Assembly (NCBI RefSeq): GCF_003268675.1
Contig: NZ_CP029378.1
Coordinates: 5,828,001-5,892,000, forward strand
Source: Streptomyces bacillaris
Lineage (GTDB): Bacteria; Actinomycetota; Actinomycetes; Streptomycetales; Streptomycetaceae
DNA length: 64,000 bases
Direction of reading: 5' to 3'
Numbering within the stretch: the stretch's first letter is position 1; the number at the start of each line of letters is the position of its first letter. This document shows, piece by piece, positions 1-7,675 of the stretch. Both the position numbers and the translations under genes were made by a program. The notes below the pieces were generated by a model. It was not told the origin of the DNA. It worked only from the letters and a program-made list of their open reading frames with translations, and did not search any database.

Positions 1-735
1 CCGGGCCTCCTCGTCGGTCCCCGGCCGCCTGCCGCGCGGCTCCGCGAACATCTCCTGCGGCCCGGTGCGGATGATCCGCTCCCAGTACCGCAGGGACGCC
101 TCCGACTTCCGCAGCCCGGCCGGGGAGGCCTCCACGGCGGCCAGGTCGACCGGGGGCAGGGAGGCGAGGTCCGGCAGCTCCTTGCCCGCGAGCAGTTCGG
201 CGAACTCCTCGCGCAGGATGGCCATCGCGCTGCCGTCCGCCACCGCGTGGCTGAACGCCAGGGCCACATAGGCCGGTTGTCCGGCCACGGTGAGCAGGGT
301 GATCCGCATCGGGAACTCCCGCTCCAGGGCGAAGCGCCCGGCCCGGGCCGCCCGCGCCACCGACTCCGCGTACTCCGCCGGGTCGCCGGGGAGTTCGGTG
401 TGGTCGAGGACGGTCACCGTGAACGTGCCCTCCGCCGCCACGACCTGGTCGACCGGCGCGGTCCCCGGCGGGTGCGGGAAGGTGGTGCGCAGCCCCTCGT
501 GCCGTACGGCCAGGGCGCGCAGGGCGTCGGTCACGGCCTCCAGGGAGGTGCCCCCGGGGACGGGCCACACATCGTGGATGTTGATGTGGGTGGGGTCGTC
601 CCGCAGGATGCAGCGGATCATGTTGGCCTGGCCCATGGTGATCGGGCCACGCCGCTCCTCGCCGCCCGTGTAGGCGACGGTGAGGGTACGCGGGGGGATC
701 GGGTGCACGGTGTCCTCGGGGGCGGGGGAGTTCAT
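1..735 (-). CDS. Stand-alone NRPS-type condensation-domain protein, C-terminus beyond the window edge
   Basis: The first 245 codons are visible; the gene runs off the left edge. The family joins a carrier-bound acyl or aminoacyl donor to an amine or alcohol acceptor. Visible support is the C2-type motif RHEGLRTTF at residues 78-86 and the active-site signature SHAVADG at 162-168, which keeps the catalytic His163 and the structural Asp167-Gly168 (the first His of HHxxxDG is Ser, which is tolerated in the family). The ATG at 735 overlaps the TGA of the preceding gene as ATGA, implying translational coupling. In this locus it is the likely off-loading or joining enzyme for the aminoacyl carrier protein made to the right. 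Whether further NRPS domains follow cannot be seen. Confidence 0.85.
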   Translation of the reverse strand, partial: MNSPAPEDTVHPIPPRTLTVAYTGGEERRGPITMGQANMIRCILRDDPTHINIHDVWPVPGGTSLEAVTDALRALAVRHEGLRTTFPHPPGTAPVDQVVAAEGTFTVTVLDHTELPGDPAEYAESVARAARAGRFALEREFPMRITLLTVAGQPAYVALAFSHAVADGSAMAILREEFAELLAGKELPDLASLPPVDLAAVEASPAGLRKSEASLRYWERIIRTGPQEMFAEPRGRRPGTDEEAR

Positions 736-2042
736 CGGGTCACGGACAGACCCGCGTCGGCGCAGGCGCGGGTCAGCGCCTGCCAGTGGTCCAGCAGGAA
801 CGCGAAGTCGGCCATGCCGCCGTGGACTTCGGCCGGCAGGATGTCCCGGCGGGCGGCGAGGGCGTCGGCGACCTCCGCGTACCGGCCGCCCAGGCGCCGG
901 TAGGCCCGCTCGATCGTCCCGAGGCGGTGGGCGTTCTCCTCCGGCCCCCGCGCCAGGCTCTCCCGTACGAACTCCGCGACGGCGGAGGTCCGCAGCCGGT
1001 TCTCCCCGTCGAGCAGGGTGTCACCGGCCGCCGTGGTCCGCGCGTGCACGGCGTTGAGGTAGGTCTTCGCCAGCAGGAACCGGGCGAAGCGCAGCTGGTA
1101 GGCGAGGAAGCCCGCGTCCGTACGCCGTTCCTCCGTATGGAAGTTGACGATGTGCCGGTTGTGCTGGACCCCGGGCAGCCGGGCGTCGTGGGCCAGGCCG
1201 AGCAGGAAGTAGTCGGTGCCGATGGTGTCCGTGGCGGGCGGCAGTGGCACCCGGCCGTAGACCTCGTGGTCCAGCGCCACGTTGCACATGTCCACGCGCG
1301 TCGGGCTGACGGGCGCGAGGGTGGTGCGGTCGCCGTCGAAGGCGGTGTCCCCGGCGCCCCGGAAGGACTCCTCGACCAGATGGCCGCGCCAGATCGCGGG
1401 GCAGTCGTCGGGGATCGAGAGGCCGACCAGCTCGCGGTAGACGTCCGGATCGCGGTCGTGGATCTCCGCGATGTCCACCGACATCTCGCCCACGAAGGAG
1501 CCGCCGACGACCGCCACGGGACGGTCACCGGTCCCGGGCGCGACCCGGTGGCGGGTCGCCTGCTCCTTCACGTCGTCGGCGGGCCGGCCCAGGAAGGTGA
1601 GTTCCTGGTGGAGGGGGAAGACCGGCCGGCCGTCGGAGGACTGGTAGCGGCTGTCGGAATCCCGGCGGTGTACGGAGGTGCAGCCGAGGGCCTGGGCGAT
1701 GAGGAACGCCCGGTCGGTGCAGGCCCCGTAGGAGACCCGGGAGGGCAGCAGCAGCTCCAGCAGCCGGTCCGGGTCGGTGGCCGTCGACCGGCCGATCGCC
1801 TCGCGCAGGAAGCCGCGCTGCCCGTCCTCGTCCAGGTGGTGGACGGTGACCCCGGGGGCCGGGGGCAGCGCGGCCACCGCCGCCCGGTGCGCGGCGAGCA
1901 CCGGCGCGGGGGAGGAGTCCAGCACGAGGAGATGCACCTCGACGCCGAACTCCCGTGCGCCGTACGCCGCTTCCTCGCCGACCGCCGCGATGGTGGCGGC
2001 GCACTCCCGGTGGGTGGGCAGGGTCAGACAGACACGGCGCAC
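732..2042 (-). CDS. DUF6271-like protein with a GT-A glycosyltransferase-like N-terminus
   Basis: A 436-residue protein that I recognise only as resembling the actinobacterial DUF6271 group. The N-terminus (MRRVCLTLPTHRE, then a hydrophobic VHLLVLDSS strand) looks like the nucleotide-binding strand of GT-A glycosyltransferases, and a DSD triad near residue 127 could serve as a DxD metal site. No signal peptide or membrane segment is visible. It starts 19 bp inside the end of the oxygenase gene and its stop overlaps the condensation-domain start by 4 bp, so the three are surely co-translated. A sugar or nucleotide transfer onto the carrier-bound intermediate is possible but is inference; no substrate can be named. 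Confidence 0.65.
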   Translation of the reverse strand: MRRVCLTLPTHRECAATIAAVGEEAAYGAREFGVEVHLLVLDSSPAPVLAAHRAAVAALPPAPGVTVHHLDEDGQRGFLREAIGRSTATDPDRLLELLLPSRVSYGACTDRAFLIAQALGCTSVHRRDSDSRYQSSDGRPVFPLHQELTFLGRPADDVKEQATRHRVAPGTGDRPVAVVGGSFVGEMSVDIAEIHDRDPDVYRELVGLSIPDDCPAIWRGHLVEESFRGAGDTAFDGDRTTLAPVSPTRVDMCNVALDHEVYGRVPLPPATDTIGTDYFLLGLAHDARLPGVQHNRHIVNFHTEERRTDAGFLAYQLRFARFLLAKTYLNAVHARTTAAGDTLLDGENRLRTSAVAEFVRESLARGPEENAHRLGTIERAYRRLGGRYAEVADALAARRDILPAEVHGGMADFAFLLDHWQALTRACADAGLSVTR

Positions 2043-3112
2043 GAAGGCTCCCCGCTCTCCGCGGCGGGCGCCGGGTCCCCGACCGGGCCCTGCCAGGAGT
2101 CGAGCCCCAGCAGCCGGCGGCCCAGCGGGTTCAGCTCGGCCGTGGGGTAGCGCTTGGACTCGTGCAGGACGGGGTCACCGACCAGGGTGCGGTTCCAGCG
2201 CGGGGTGCGCAGATGGCGCCAGGACTCCACCCGCGACTTCCGCAGCCGCTCGTGCTCCTCCAGCGCGGGCATCATCGAGAGGTACTGCACCGCCCGCACC
2301 CCGTTCTCGGAGAGGTTCCGGGCCACGCCGTGGGCGAGCAGACCGTTCCAGATGAGCAGGTCGCCGGGGTGCAGATCCGGCCGTACGACGGGGAGTTCGT
2401 CCCGGTCGATCGCCGGGCGCAGCGGGTCGCGGTCGGCGCTCTGACGGGTCTTCCAGGTCTCGAACTGCCGGAACAGCTCCGGGCAGCACTGGAAGCCGCC
2501 GGTCTCCGGGCTGGTGTCGTTGAGCGCGATGATGCCCTGCACCCGCTGCGGCGGCACGCCCAGGGTGGTGTCGATGTCCCAGTGCAGCTCGATGTCGAAG
2601 CCCCGGTCGGTGGGTTCGATCAGCGCGCGGTCGCGGATGCCCCGGTTGGGCGGGTTGAGGTTGAGCCGGTCCAGCGTGACCCACAGCTCCTCGCAGTCCC
2701 AGACGTCGACGAAGGCGTCGTACACCCGCTGCGACTGGCGGTTGTCCCAGAGGAGCTGGTGGTGGTACGCCTCCACGAAGCCGTAGATCAGCAGCTGCTG
2801 GTCCAGCTCGGAGCGGAGCGGCCGCTCCTCGTACCAGCTCTCCGGCCGGTCGGGGTCCAGGCCCTGGAACTCCCAGGTGAAGTCCAGCAGTTGACGGGCG
2901 TGCGCGGCGGGGATCGCCTCCCGGACGATGACGTAGCCGTAGGTCTGCCAGTGGACGAAGTCCTCCTCGGAGAGCACCCGGAGCGGCCGCGACTTCTTCA
3001 GCTCGCGCAGGGTGGTCTGGGCCAGGTAGGACTCGCCGTCCGCGCTGAAGTACGGGAGGTCGGACGCGGCCCGGTGCAGGCGGGGCCGCCGCCGAGGCGT
3101 GGGAGTCGTCAT
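2024..3112 (-). CDS. Phytanoyl-CoA dioxygenase (PhyH) family Fe(II)/2-oxoglutarate oxygenase
   Basis: A 362-residue non-haem iron oxygenase, first gene of the leftward operon. The facial triad is visible as His177-x-Asp179 (ELHWDIDTT) and His261 (LLAHGVARN), with Arg273 twelve residues later in the place that binds the 2-oxoglutarate carboxylate. Family members hydroxylate or halogenate unactivated carbons, and several natural-product relatives act on carrier-protein-bound amino acids; that role would fit here but is inferred. The ATG at 3112 is preferred over an upstream in-frame ATG at 3187 because the similarity begins there; GAAGGA lies about 14 nt upstream, a rather long spacing. A promoter with a perfect TTGACA -35 lies at 3238-3266. 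Confidence 0.88.
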   Translation of the reverse strand: MTTPTPRRRPRLHRAASDLPYFSADGESYLAQTTLRELKKSRPLRVLSEEDFVHWQTYGYVIVREAIPAAHARQLLDFTWEFQGLDPDRPESWYEERPLRSELDQQLLIYGFVEAYHHQLLWDNRQSQRVYDAFVDVWDCEELWVTLDRLNLNPPNRGIRDRALIEPTDRGFDIELHWDIDTTLGVPPQRVQGIIALNDTSPETGGFQCCPELFRQFETWKTRQSADRDPLRPAIDRDELPVVRPDLHPGDLLIWNGLLAHGVARNLSENGVRAVQYLSMMPALEEHERLRKSRVESWRHLRTPRWNRTLVGDPVLHESKRYPTAELNPLGRRLLGLDSWQGPVGDPAPAAESGEPSCAVSV

Positions 3113-3240
3113 GAGGCTGATGACAGATCCTTCTCTCGGCCGGTCCGGACGGCGTCCCTGGTGTGCGGGGCCGCCCGCGATCGGCACGGGCAGATGGCTG
3201 CGTCGTGGTGAACGGCGTTGTGACCACGTCGGTCAGCAGG

Positions 3241-3256
3241 ATTGGTCCAGACCGCT
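3241..3256. promoter_or_regulatory. HutC/DasR-like operator between the -35 and -10 of the leftward promoter
   Basis: The 16-mer ATTGGTCCAGACCGCT matches 12 of 16 positions of the DasR-type consensus ASTGGTCTAGACCAST. It falls inside the 17-bp spacer between a TTGACA -35 (minus strand, 3266-3261) and an AATCCT -10 (3243-3238), a placement that favours repression of the oxygenase operon. The regulator itself is not in the window. Confidence 0.45.
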
Positions 3257-3343
3257 GCGCTGTCAAGTGCCATGCCGATATGCGGATATGCGGCCGCTTC
3301 CGTCATCGGGGCGGCGAGAATCGGACACCTGCCGTTCGCCCTC

Positions 3344-3359
3344 TTTGGTCTAGACAACA
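3344..3359. promoter_or_regulatory. HutC/DasR-like operator over the -35 of the rightward promoter
   Basis: TTTGGTCTAGACAACA contains an intact TGGTCTAGAC core, including the GTNTANAC signature of HutC-subfamily GntR regulators, and matches the DasR-type 16-mer at about 11 positions. It covers the TAGACA -35 (3351-3356) of a promoter whose -10 is TAGGGT (3375-3380), ahead of the ligase and carrier-protein genes. The copy 103 bp to the left covers the opposite promoter. Confidence 0.5.
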
Positions 3360-3549
3360 CCGGACGGGCGGGCCTAGGGTCCAAGGGCGCGGACGGATCG
3401 ATGACCGGTCGTCATATCCGTACATCCGTCCCTGCCTGCCCTGCGGCCGGTGAAGGCCATGCCCGGCGGTGCTGCCGGCACGACGACGTCCTCCGTGGGC
3501 CCGCCGGTCGATCCGGGCGCGTGCCCCCATGGAGAGAGAACACGGTTCG

Positions 3550-4407
3550 ATGAGCGCATCCGGCATGACGGCCCTTCCGGGCATAGAGCTGCAGAGCCCG
3601 GGCCCCGGGCTGATCACCCTGGACCCGGTCCGCACCGCGCTGTTGAGAGGGCTGGACGACCTGCTGTCGGGCCTCGCCGCGCGGCTCTCCGCCCCCGAGG
3701 TGCTGGGGCCGCCCCTGCTCTCCGTCGAGGGGCTGGCGCGGCTGGACTTCTTCCGCAACTTCCCCCATCTCGGGGTGCCCGCCGGGCGGTTCGCCCCCGA
3801 GACGCTCGACGGACTGGCCTCCGGCGAGGCGCCGCAGGACCTTCCCCTGGTGCCCACCGGGCATCTGCTCCCGTCCGCCACCTGCTACGGGCTGCTGCTC
3901 TCGCTGGAGGGCCAGGACGTGGGCGAGGACGGGCTCCGCCTCTCGGCGGTCGGCCGCTGCTTCCGCAACGAGACGCACTACGAGGGGCTGCGCCGCCTGT
4001 GGGGCTTCCACATGCGGGAGGTGCTCTACCTCGGAACCAAGGACGGGGCGGGCGAACACCTGGAGCGCGGGGGCGAGTTCGTCCAGGAGGTCGCGGGGCG
4101 GCTGGGGCTGACCCTGACCCGGGCGGCGGCCGACGACCCGTTCTACGACAAGGGCGGCTCAAGGGCCCGGCTGATGGCGCTCGACCCGGTGAAGTTCGAG
4201 TACAGCGCCCCCGACGGTACGGCCATCGCCTCCGTCAACCGGCACCGCAACTTCTTCGGCGAACGGCTCGGCATCCGGGCCGGCTCCCACGGCTCCGCGT
4301 ACAGCTCCTGCGTCGCCTTCGGCGTGGAGCGCTGGGTGCACGCGATGATCCTCGCCCACGGCTCCGCCGACCGCGCCCTGGACCACCTCCGGGCCGCCGC
4401 CTCCTGA
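3550..4407 (+). CDS. Amino acid:[carrier protein] ligase, truncated seryl-tRNA-synthetase-like class II enzyme
   Basis: A 285-residue homologue of the class II aminoacyl-tRNA synthetase core that lacks a tRNA-binding domain. Characterised relatives adenylate a small amino acid and transfer it to the phosphopantetheine arm of a partner carrier protein. Motif 2 is seen as GRCFRNE (135-141) and motif 3 as AFGVERW (256-262). Cys112, Glu158 and Cys254 are spaced like the zinc ligands of the Bradyrhizobium enzyme, and that zinc binds the substrate amino group. The ATG at 3550 follows GGAGAGAG by about 10 nt; an earlier in-frame ATG at 3469 has no ribosome-binding site. The carrier-protein gene starts 49 bp after the stop, which strongly supports the assignment. 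Which amino acid is loaded cannot be read from sequence. Confidence 0.88.
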   Translation: MSASGMTALPGIELQSPGPGLITLDPVRTALLRGLDDLLSGLAARLSAPEVLGPPLLSVEGLARLDFFRNFPHLGVPAGRFAPETLDGLASGEAPQDLPLVPTGHLLPSATCYGLLLSLEGQDVGEDGLRLSAVGRCFRNETHYEGLRRLWGFHMREVLYLGTKDGAGEHLERGGEFVQEVAGRLGLTLTRAAADDPFYDKGGSRARLMALDPVKFEYSAPDGTAIASVNRHRNFFGERLGIRAGSHGSAYSSCVAFGVERWVHAMILAHGSADRALDHLRAAAS

Positions 4408-4456
4408 CCCCCGCCCCACCGCCGCTCCCCGGCGGCCCCGAACGACGAGAGGAACG

Positions 4457-4717
4457 ATGCCCACCATGGAACAGGTCCTGGCGTGGCTCCACGAGAAGAA
4501 CCCCGGCCTCGACGGCGAGATCCGCTCTGACGAGGACCTCATCGAAGCGCGTCTCATCGACTCGATGGACTTCCTGGAGTTCATCGATCTCCTGGAGGAG
4601 ATCTCGGGTGACACCATCGACCTCCAGGAGGTCACCATCGACGACTTCCGCACCCTCGCACGGGTCCAGGAGCGGTTCCTGAACTCCGCCGACCCCGCGG
4701 AGGTTCCGGCCGGCTGA
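4457..4717 (+). CDS. Acyl carrier protein partner of the amino acid ligase
   Basis: An 86-residue four-helix carrier protein, acidic throughout. The phosphopantetheine attachment site is Ser36 in the motif LIDSMDF, a variant of the usual DSL motif with methionine after serine, as in the carrier proteins served by amino acid:[carrier protein] ligases. The ATG at 4457 follows GAGAGGAA by a few bases; a second in-frame ATG at 4466 is a weaker candidate. It is the second gene of the rightward unit and ends 43 bp from the stop of a convergent membrane-protein gene. It presumably presents the aminoacyl thioester to the oxygenase and the condensation-domain protein encoded on the other strand. Confidence 0.88.
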   Translation: MPTMEQVLAWLHEKNPGLDGEIRSDEDLIEARLIDSMDFLEFIDLLEEISGDTIDLQEVTIDDFRTLARVQERFLNSADPAEVPAG

Positions 4718-4759
4718 GCACGCCCCGCCGGGTGGCGGCCGCCCCGGCCGTCGGCGCCC

Positions 4760-5083
4760 TCAGGGGCCCGGGGGAAGGGCGTGCCGCTGGCTCCGGCGGA
4801 GCGGCAGCACGTGGCCGAGGACGAGGACGAGCATCCCGCCGAGCAGCAGGGCGTTCCCGCCGTAGAAGCGGGCCTCCCACGAAACGCTCGGCAGGATTTC
4901 GAAGTAGAGGAGGCTCTGCAGGAGGAGCGAGGCGCCGATGAGGAGGACGCCGACTCCGTGGAGCCGGGGGCGGGTCACGTGACGGCGGGCCGTGGGCAGC
5001 ACCCACCCCGTCCGGAGCGTGACCGTGCCCAGCGCGATGGCCAGCACCCCCAGCAACGCGTTCGCTGCCACTACCCATGCCAT
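4760..5083 (-). CDS. Small membrane protein of unknown function
   Basis: A 107-residue protein with three clear hydrophobic segments at about residues 3-24 (AWVVAANALLGVLAIALG), 43-60 (GVGVLLIGASLLLQSLLYF) and 74-92 (NALLLGGMLVLVLGHVL), and a basic C-terminal tail. I do not recognise a family. The ATG at 5083 with GGGGCGAC upstream is preferred to an earlier ATG at 5155 because the first helix starts directly after it. It lies between the carrier-protein gene (convergent) and the TetR regulator (same strand, 116 bp upstream) and shows no obvious tie to either. Confidence 0.6.
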   Translation of the reverse strand: MAWVVAANALLGVLAIALGTVTLRTGWVLPTARRHVTRPRLHGVGVLLIGASLLLQSLLYFEILPSVSWEARFYGGNALLLGGMLVLVLGHVLPLRRSQRHALPPGP

Positions 5084-5198
5084 GGTGTCGCCCCGCTCTG
5101 AGGTGGAAGAGGCCCGGGGCACGTACGGCGGCGCCCGGCCCGAGGACGCCTGCATTGTCGCCGGACCGGGCCCAGGGCGGTGAGGCGGGGGAGGGCCC

Positions 5199-5834
5199 TC
5201 AGGCCCGCCCCGGCTTCGACGTCAGGTCGATGAGGCGGCAGACCGTCTCGATGTCGATCTTCACCTGGGCGATCGACGCCCGGCCCGACAGCCAGGTGAT
5301 CAGCGCCGAGTGCCAGGTGTGCTCGATCACCCGGACCGCCGAGAGCTGCTCCGGCGTCGGGTGCTCCAGACCCATCGCGTCCAGGATGATCGCCGTCGTG
5401 AGGCGGGAGACGGTGTCCACCTCCGGGCTCACGCTGCGGTCCGCGAAGGTCAGGGCGCGGACCATGGCGTCGGCCAGGTGCGGTTCGCGCTGGAGGGCGC
5501 GGAAGGCGCGCATCAGGGTCTCCGCGACCCGCTGGGCTGCGTCGTCGCCGGCCGGAGGGCGCTTGCGCAGCGTGGTGTGCAGGTGCTGGAGCTGGTCCTG
5601 CATGGTGGCGACCAGCAGATGGATCTTGGAGGGGAAGTAGCGGTAGAGGGTGCCGAGCGCGACCCCCGCCGCCTCCGCCACCTCCCGCATCTGCACCGCC
5701 TCGAAGCCGCCCCGGCTGGCGAGCTGGGCGCTGGCGTGCAGGATGCGGCGGCGACGGGCCTCCTGCCGCTCGGTCAACGGAGGCGCCGTGCGTTCCGTCG
5801 GCACAGGCGCTGCCGGTCTGGCGTCCGCGGTCAT
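5199..5834 (-). CDS. kstR: TetR-family transcriptional regulator, KstR-like
   Basis: A 211-residue TetR repressor. The N-terminal helix-turn-helix runs through MREVAEAAGVALGTLYRYF (about residues 48-66), and the ligand domain with motifs such as HTWHSALITWLSG (about 173-185) closely resembles KstR, the repressor of cholesterol and acyl-CoA catabolism in mycobacteria and rhodococci, whose inducers are steroid-derived CoA thioesters. The ATG at 5834 follows GGGGACAGC; the much longer open frame extending to 6386 has no start signal and overlaps its own promoter. Three copies of TNNAACNNGTTNNA occur in the window, one upstream of this gene and two before beta-oxidation operons at 36 and 41 kb, which supports the name. 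Autoregulation is expected. Confidence 0.75.
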   Translation of the reverse strand: MTADARPAAPVPTERTAPPLTERQEARRRRILHASAQLASRGGFEAVQMREVAEAAGVALGTLYRYFPSKIHLLVATMQDQLQHLHTTLRKRPPAGDDAAQRVAETLMRAFRALQREPHLADAMVRALTFADRSVSPEVDTVSRLTTAIILDAMGLEHPTPEQLSAVRVIEHTWHSALITWLSGRASIAQVKIDIETVCRLIDLTSKPGRA

Positions 5835-6198
5835 GCTGTCCCCATCCGCGATCCGTGAGTGGTCGATCCGTGCATCGATCCGTAGGTGGTCGATCCGTGC
5901 ATCATCTCTGATCCCGCGCCCCGGAATCTCCTGATCCCACGCCCCGGAACCGTCCGGTCCCGCCCCGGCGGCTCCGGTCCCCGTGCCCCTCCGGGCGGAC
6001 CGGTGGACCGGGCGGGCGCGTCCGGGCGCGCACAGCATGCCAGGGCGTCCGTCGTGGCGCGAATCACCTGATCCGGCCGTCACACCGTCGCTACCTGCCG
6101 GTAGATTCGATGCACGTGGAACGGGCAAGTCTGGAACTTGTTCTAGATTAGCGCTAGCGGTTACGCTCCGGCGAAACGCAGTCAGAAGGGGGCCGAGT
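5835..6198. other. Divergent intergenic region between the kstR-like gene and the glycosyltransferase operon
   Basis: This 364-bp stretch has no gene. Near the regulator it holds direct repeats: an 18-mer starting GTGGTCGATCC at 5859-5876 and again at 5886-5903 (27-bp period), and TGATCCC(G/A)CGCCCCGGAA twice around 5910-5950. At the far end it holds the KstR-type operator and a rightward promoter with TTGTTC (6139-6144) and TACGCT (6162-6167) separated by 17 bp. The regulator's own promoter was not located with confidence and its leader may be long. Confidence 0.55.
6132..6145. promoter_or_regulatory. KstR-type operator overlapping the -35 of the glycosyltransferase operon
   Basis: TGGAACTTGTTCTA fits the KstR consensus TNNAACNNGTTNNA exactly. 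It overlaps a TTGTTC -35 (6139-6144) whose TACGCT -10 (6162-6167) would drive the rightward operon starting at 6199. It lies about 300 bp upstream of the regulator start on the other strand, so control of both directions is possible. Confidence 0.65.
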
Positions 6199-7521
6199 GT
6201 GACCGCTGAGGCCATAGAGACGGGCCCCCGCACGGGCGACAGCAGCTCCTCAGCCGGGTCCGGCGACCGGCCGCTGCGCATCGCGCTCCTCACGTACAAG
6301 GGCAACCCGTTCTGCGGCGGCCAGGGTGTGTACGTACGCCATCTCGGCCGGGAGCTGGCCCGCCTCGGGCACAGCGTCGAGGTCATCGGCGCGCAGCCCT
6401 ACCCGGTGCTCGACGAGGGCGTCCCGCTCACCGAGCTGCCGAGCCTGGACCTCTACCGGCAGCCCGACCCGTTCCGTACGCCGAAGCGCGGTGAGTACCG
6501 GGACTGGATCGACCTCGCGGAGGTCGCCACCATGTGGACCGGCGGCTTCCCCGAACCCCTCACCTTCAGCCTCCGCGCCCGCCGCCACCTCCTCGCCCGG
6601 CGCGGTGAGTTCGACGTCGTCCACGACAACCAGACCCTCGGTTACGGGCTCCTCGGCGACCTCGGGGCCCCGCTCGTGACGACGATCCACCACCCGATCA
6701 CCGTGGACCGCCGGCTCGACCTGGCCGCCGCCACGAGCCGCCGCCGACGCGCCTCCGTACGCCGCTGGTACGCCTTCACCCGGATGCAGAAGCGGGTCGC
6801 CCGCAAGCTGGACACCGTGCTCACCGTCTCCGGCTCCTCCCGCGACGAGATCGTCGAGGACCTCGGCGTACGCGCGGACCGGATCAGCGTCGTCCACATC
6901 GGCGCCGACACCGAACTGTGGTCGCCCGACCCCTCCGTGGCCGAGGTGCCGGGCCGCATCGTCACCACCTCCAGCGCCGACGTCCCGCTCAAGGGCCTGG
7001 TCCACCTCGTCGACGCGCTCGCCAAGCTCCGTACGGAGAACCCCGACGCCCACCTCGTCGTCGTCGGCAAGCGCGCCGAGGACGGGCCGGTCGCCCGGGC
7101 CATCGAGCGGCACGGGCTGGCCGGTGCCGTCGAGTTCGTCAAGGGCATCAGCGACGCCGAGCTGGTCGACCTCGTGCGCAGCGCCCAGGTCTCCTGTGTG
7201 CCGTCGCTGTACGAGGGGTTCTCGCTGCCCGCCGCCGAGGCGATGGCCACCGGCACCCCGCTCGTGGCCACCACCGGGGGCGCGATCCCCGAGGTCTCCG
7301 GCCGCGACGGGGAGACCTGTCTCGCCGTGCCCCCCGGGGACGCGGACGCGCTGGCCGGGGCGCTCGCCCGGCTGCTGGCCGATCCGGAGCTGCGTGCCCG
7401 GCTCGGCGCGGCGGGGCGCGAGCGGGTGCTCGCCAACTTCACCTGGGCCCGGGCGGCCGCCGGAACGGCCGAGCTGTACCGTCGGGCGATCGCCGCCCGC
7501 GGAGCCGGGGCCCGCCGGTGA
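6199..7521 (+). CDS. GT4-family glycosyltransferase
   Basis: A 440-residue retaining GT-B glycosyltransferase. The N-terminal domain has the glycine-rich loop GGQGVYVRHLGRELARLGH (about 40-58) that contacts donor and acceptor. The C-terminal domain has the nucleotide-sugar signature YEGFSLPAAEAMA (about 338-350) with the two conserved glutamates of the E-x7-E motif. No signal peptide or membrane helix is seen, so it is probably cytosolic or membrane-peripheral. GTG at 6199 follows GAAGGGGG by 7-8 nt; upstream in-frame codons belong to the promoter region. It heads an operon with a methyltransferase (154 bp on) and a prenyltransferase-fold protein; acceptor and product are unknown. A KstR-type operator overlaps its promoter. 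Confidence 0.85.
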   Translation: MTAEAIETGPRTGDSSSSAGSGDRPLRIALLTYKGNPFCGGQGVYVRHLGRELARLGHSVEVIGAQPYPVLDEGVPLTELPSLDLYRQPDPFRTPKRGEYRDWIDLAEVATMWTGGFPEPLTFSLRARRHLLARRGEFDVVHDNQTLGYGLLGDLGAPLVTTIHHPITVDRRLDLAAATSRRRRASVRRWYAFTRMQKRVARKLDTVLTVSGSSRDEIVEDLGVRADRISVVHIGADTELWSPDPSVAEVPGRIVTTSSADVPLKGLVHLVDALAKLRTENPDAHLVVVGKRAEDGPVARAIERHGLAGAVEFVKGISDAELVDLVRSAQVSCVPSLYEGFSLPAAEAMATGTPLVATTGGAIPEVSGRDGETCLAVPPGDADALAGALARLLADPELRARLGAAGRERVLANFTWARAAAGTAELYRRAIAARGAGARR

Positions 7522-7675
7522 CTGCGCCGTCCTCGCGGGGGACGGCGGCCCCGGCCGCCGGAATCCGCGACGCGGACCTGGACCCCGGGATGCGGCCCCG
7601 GACCCCGATCCCGGACCCCGTGACCCGTAACCCGCTTTTCTGAACCCGTACCTCCGACCTCGAAGGCAGGCCCTC

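Larger units (their letters stand above)
3113..3549. other. Divergent intergenic control region of the amino-acid:carrier-protein locus
   Basis: This 437-bp gap has no gene. It is less GC-rich than its flanks and carries a leftward promoter (TTGACA 3261-3266, AATCCT 3238-3243, both on the minus strand), a rightward promoter (TAGACA 3351-3356, 18-bp spacer, TAGGGT 3375-3380), two HutC/DasR-like operator sequences over these promoters, and a small direct repeat of GATATGCG near 3276-3291. The leaders would be about 120 nt to the left and about 165 nt to the right. Long open frames across it have no coding character. Confidence 0.65.

Noticed and set aside
3412..4059. Minus-strand open frames opposite the amino acid ligase
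   Set aside because: They are GC-bias shadows of a well-supported plus-strand gene and have no ribosome-binding sites or recognisable protein motifs.
5835..6386. N-terminal extension of the kstR-like gene to 6386
   Set aside because: It would be low-complexity sequence across a promoter and operator; a good ribosome-binding site supports the start at 5834.
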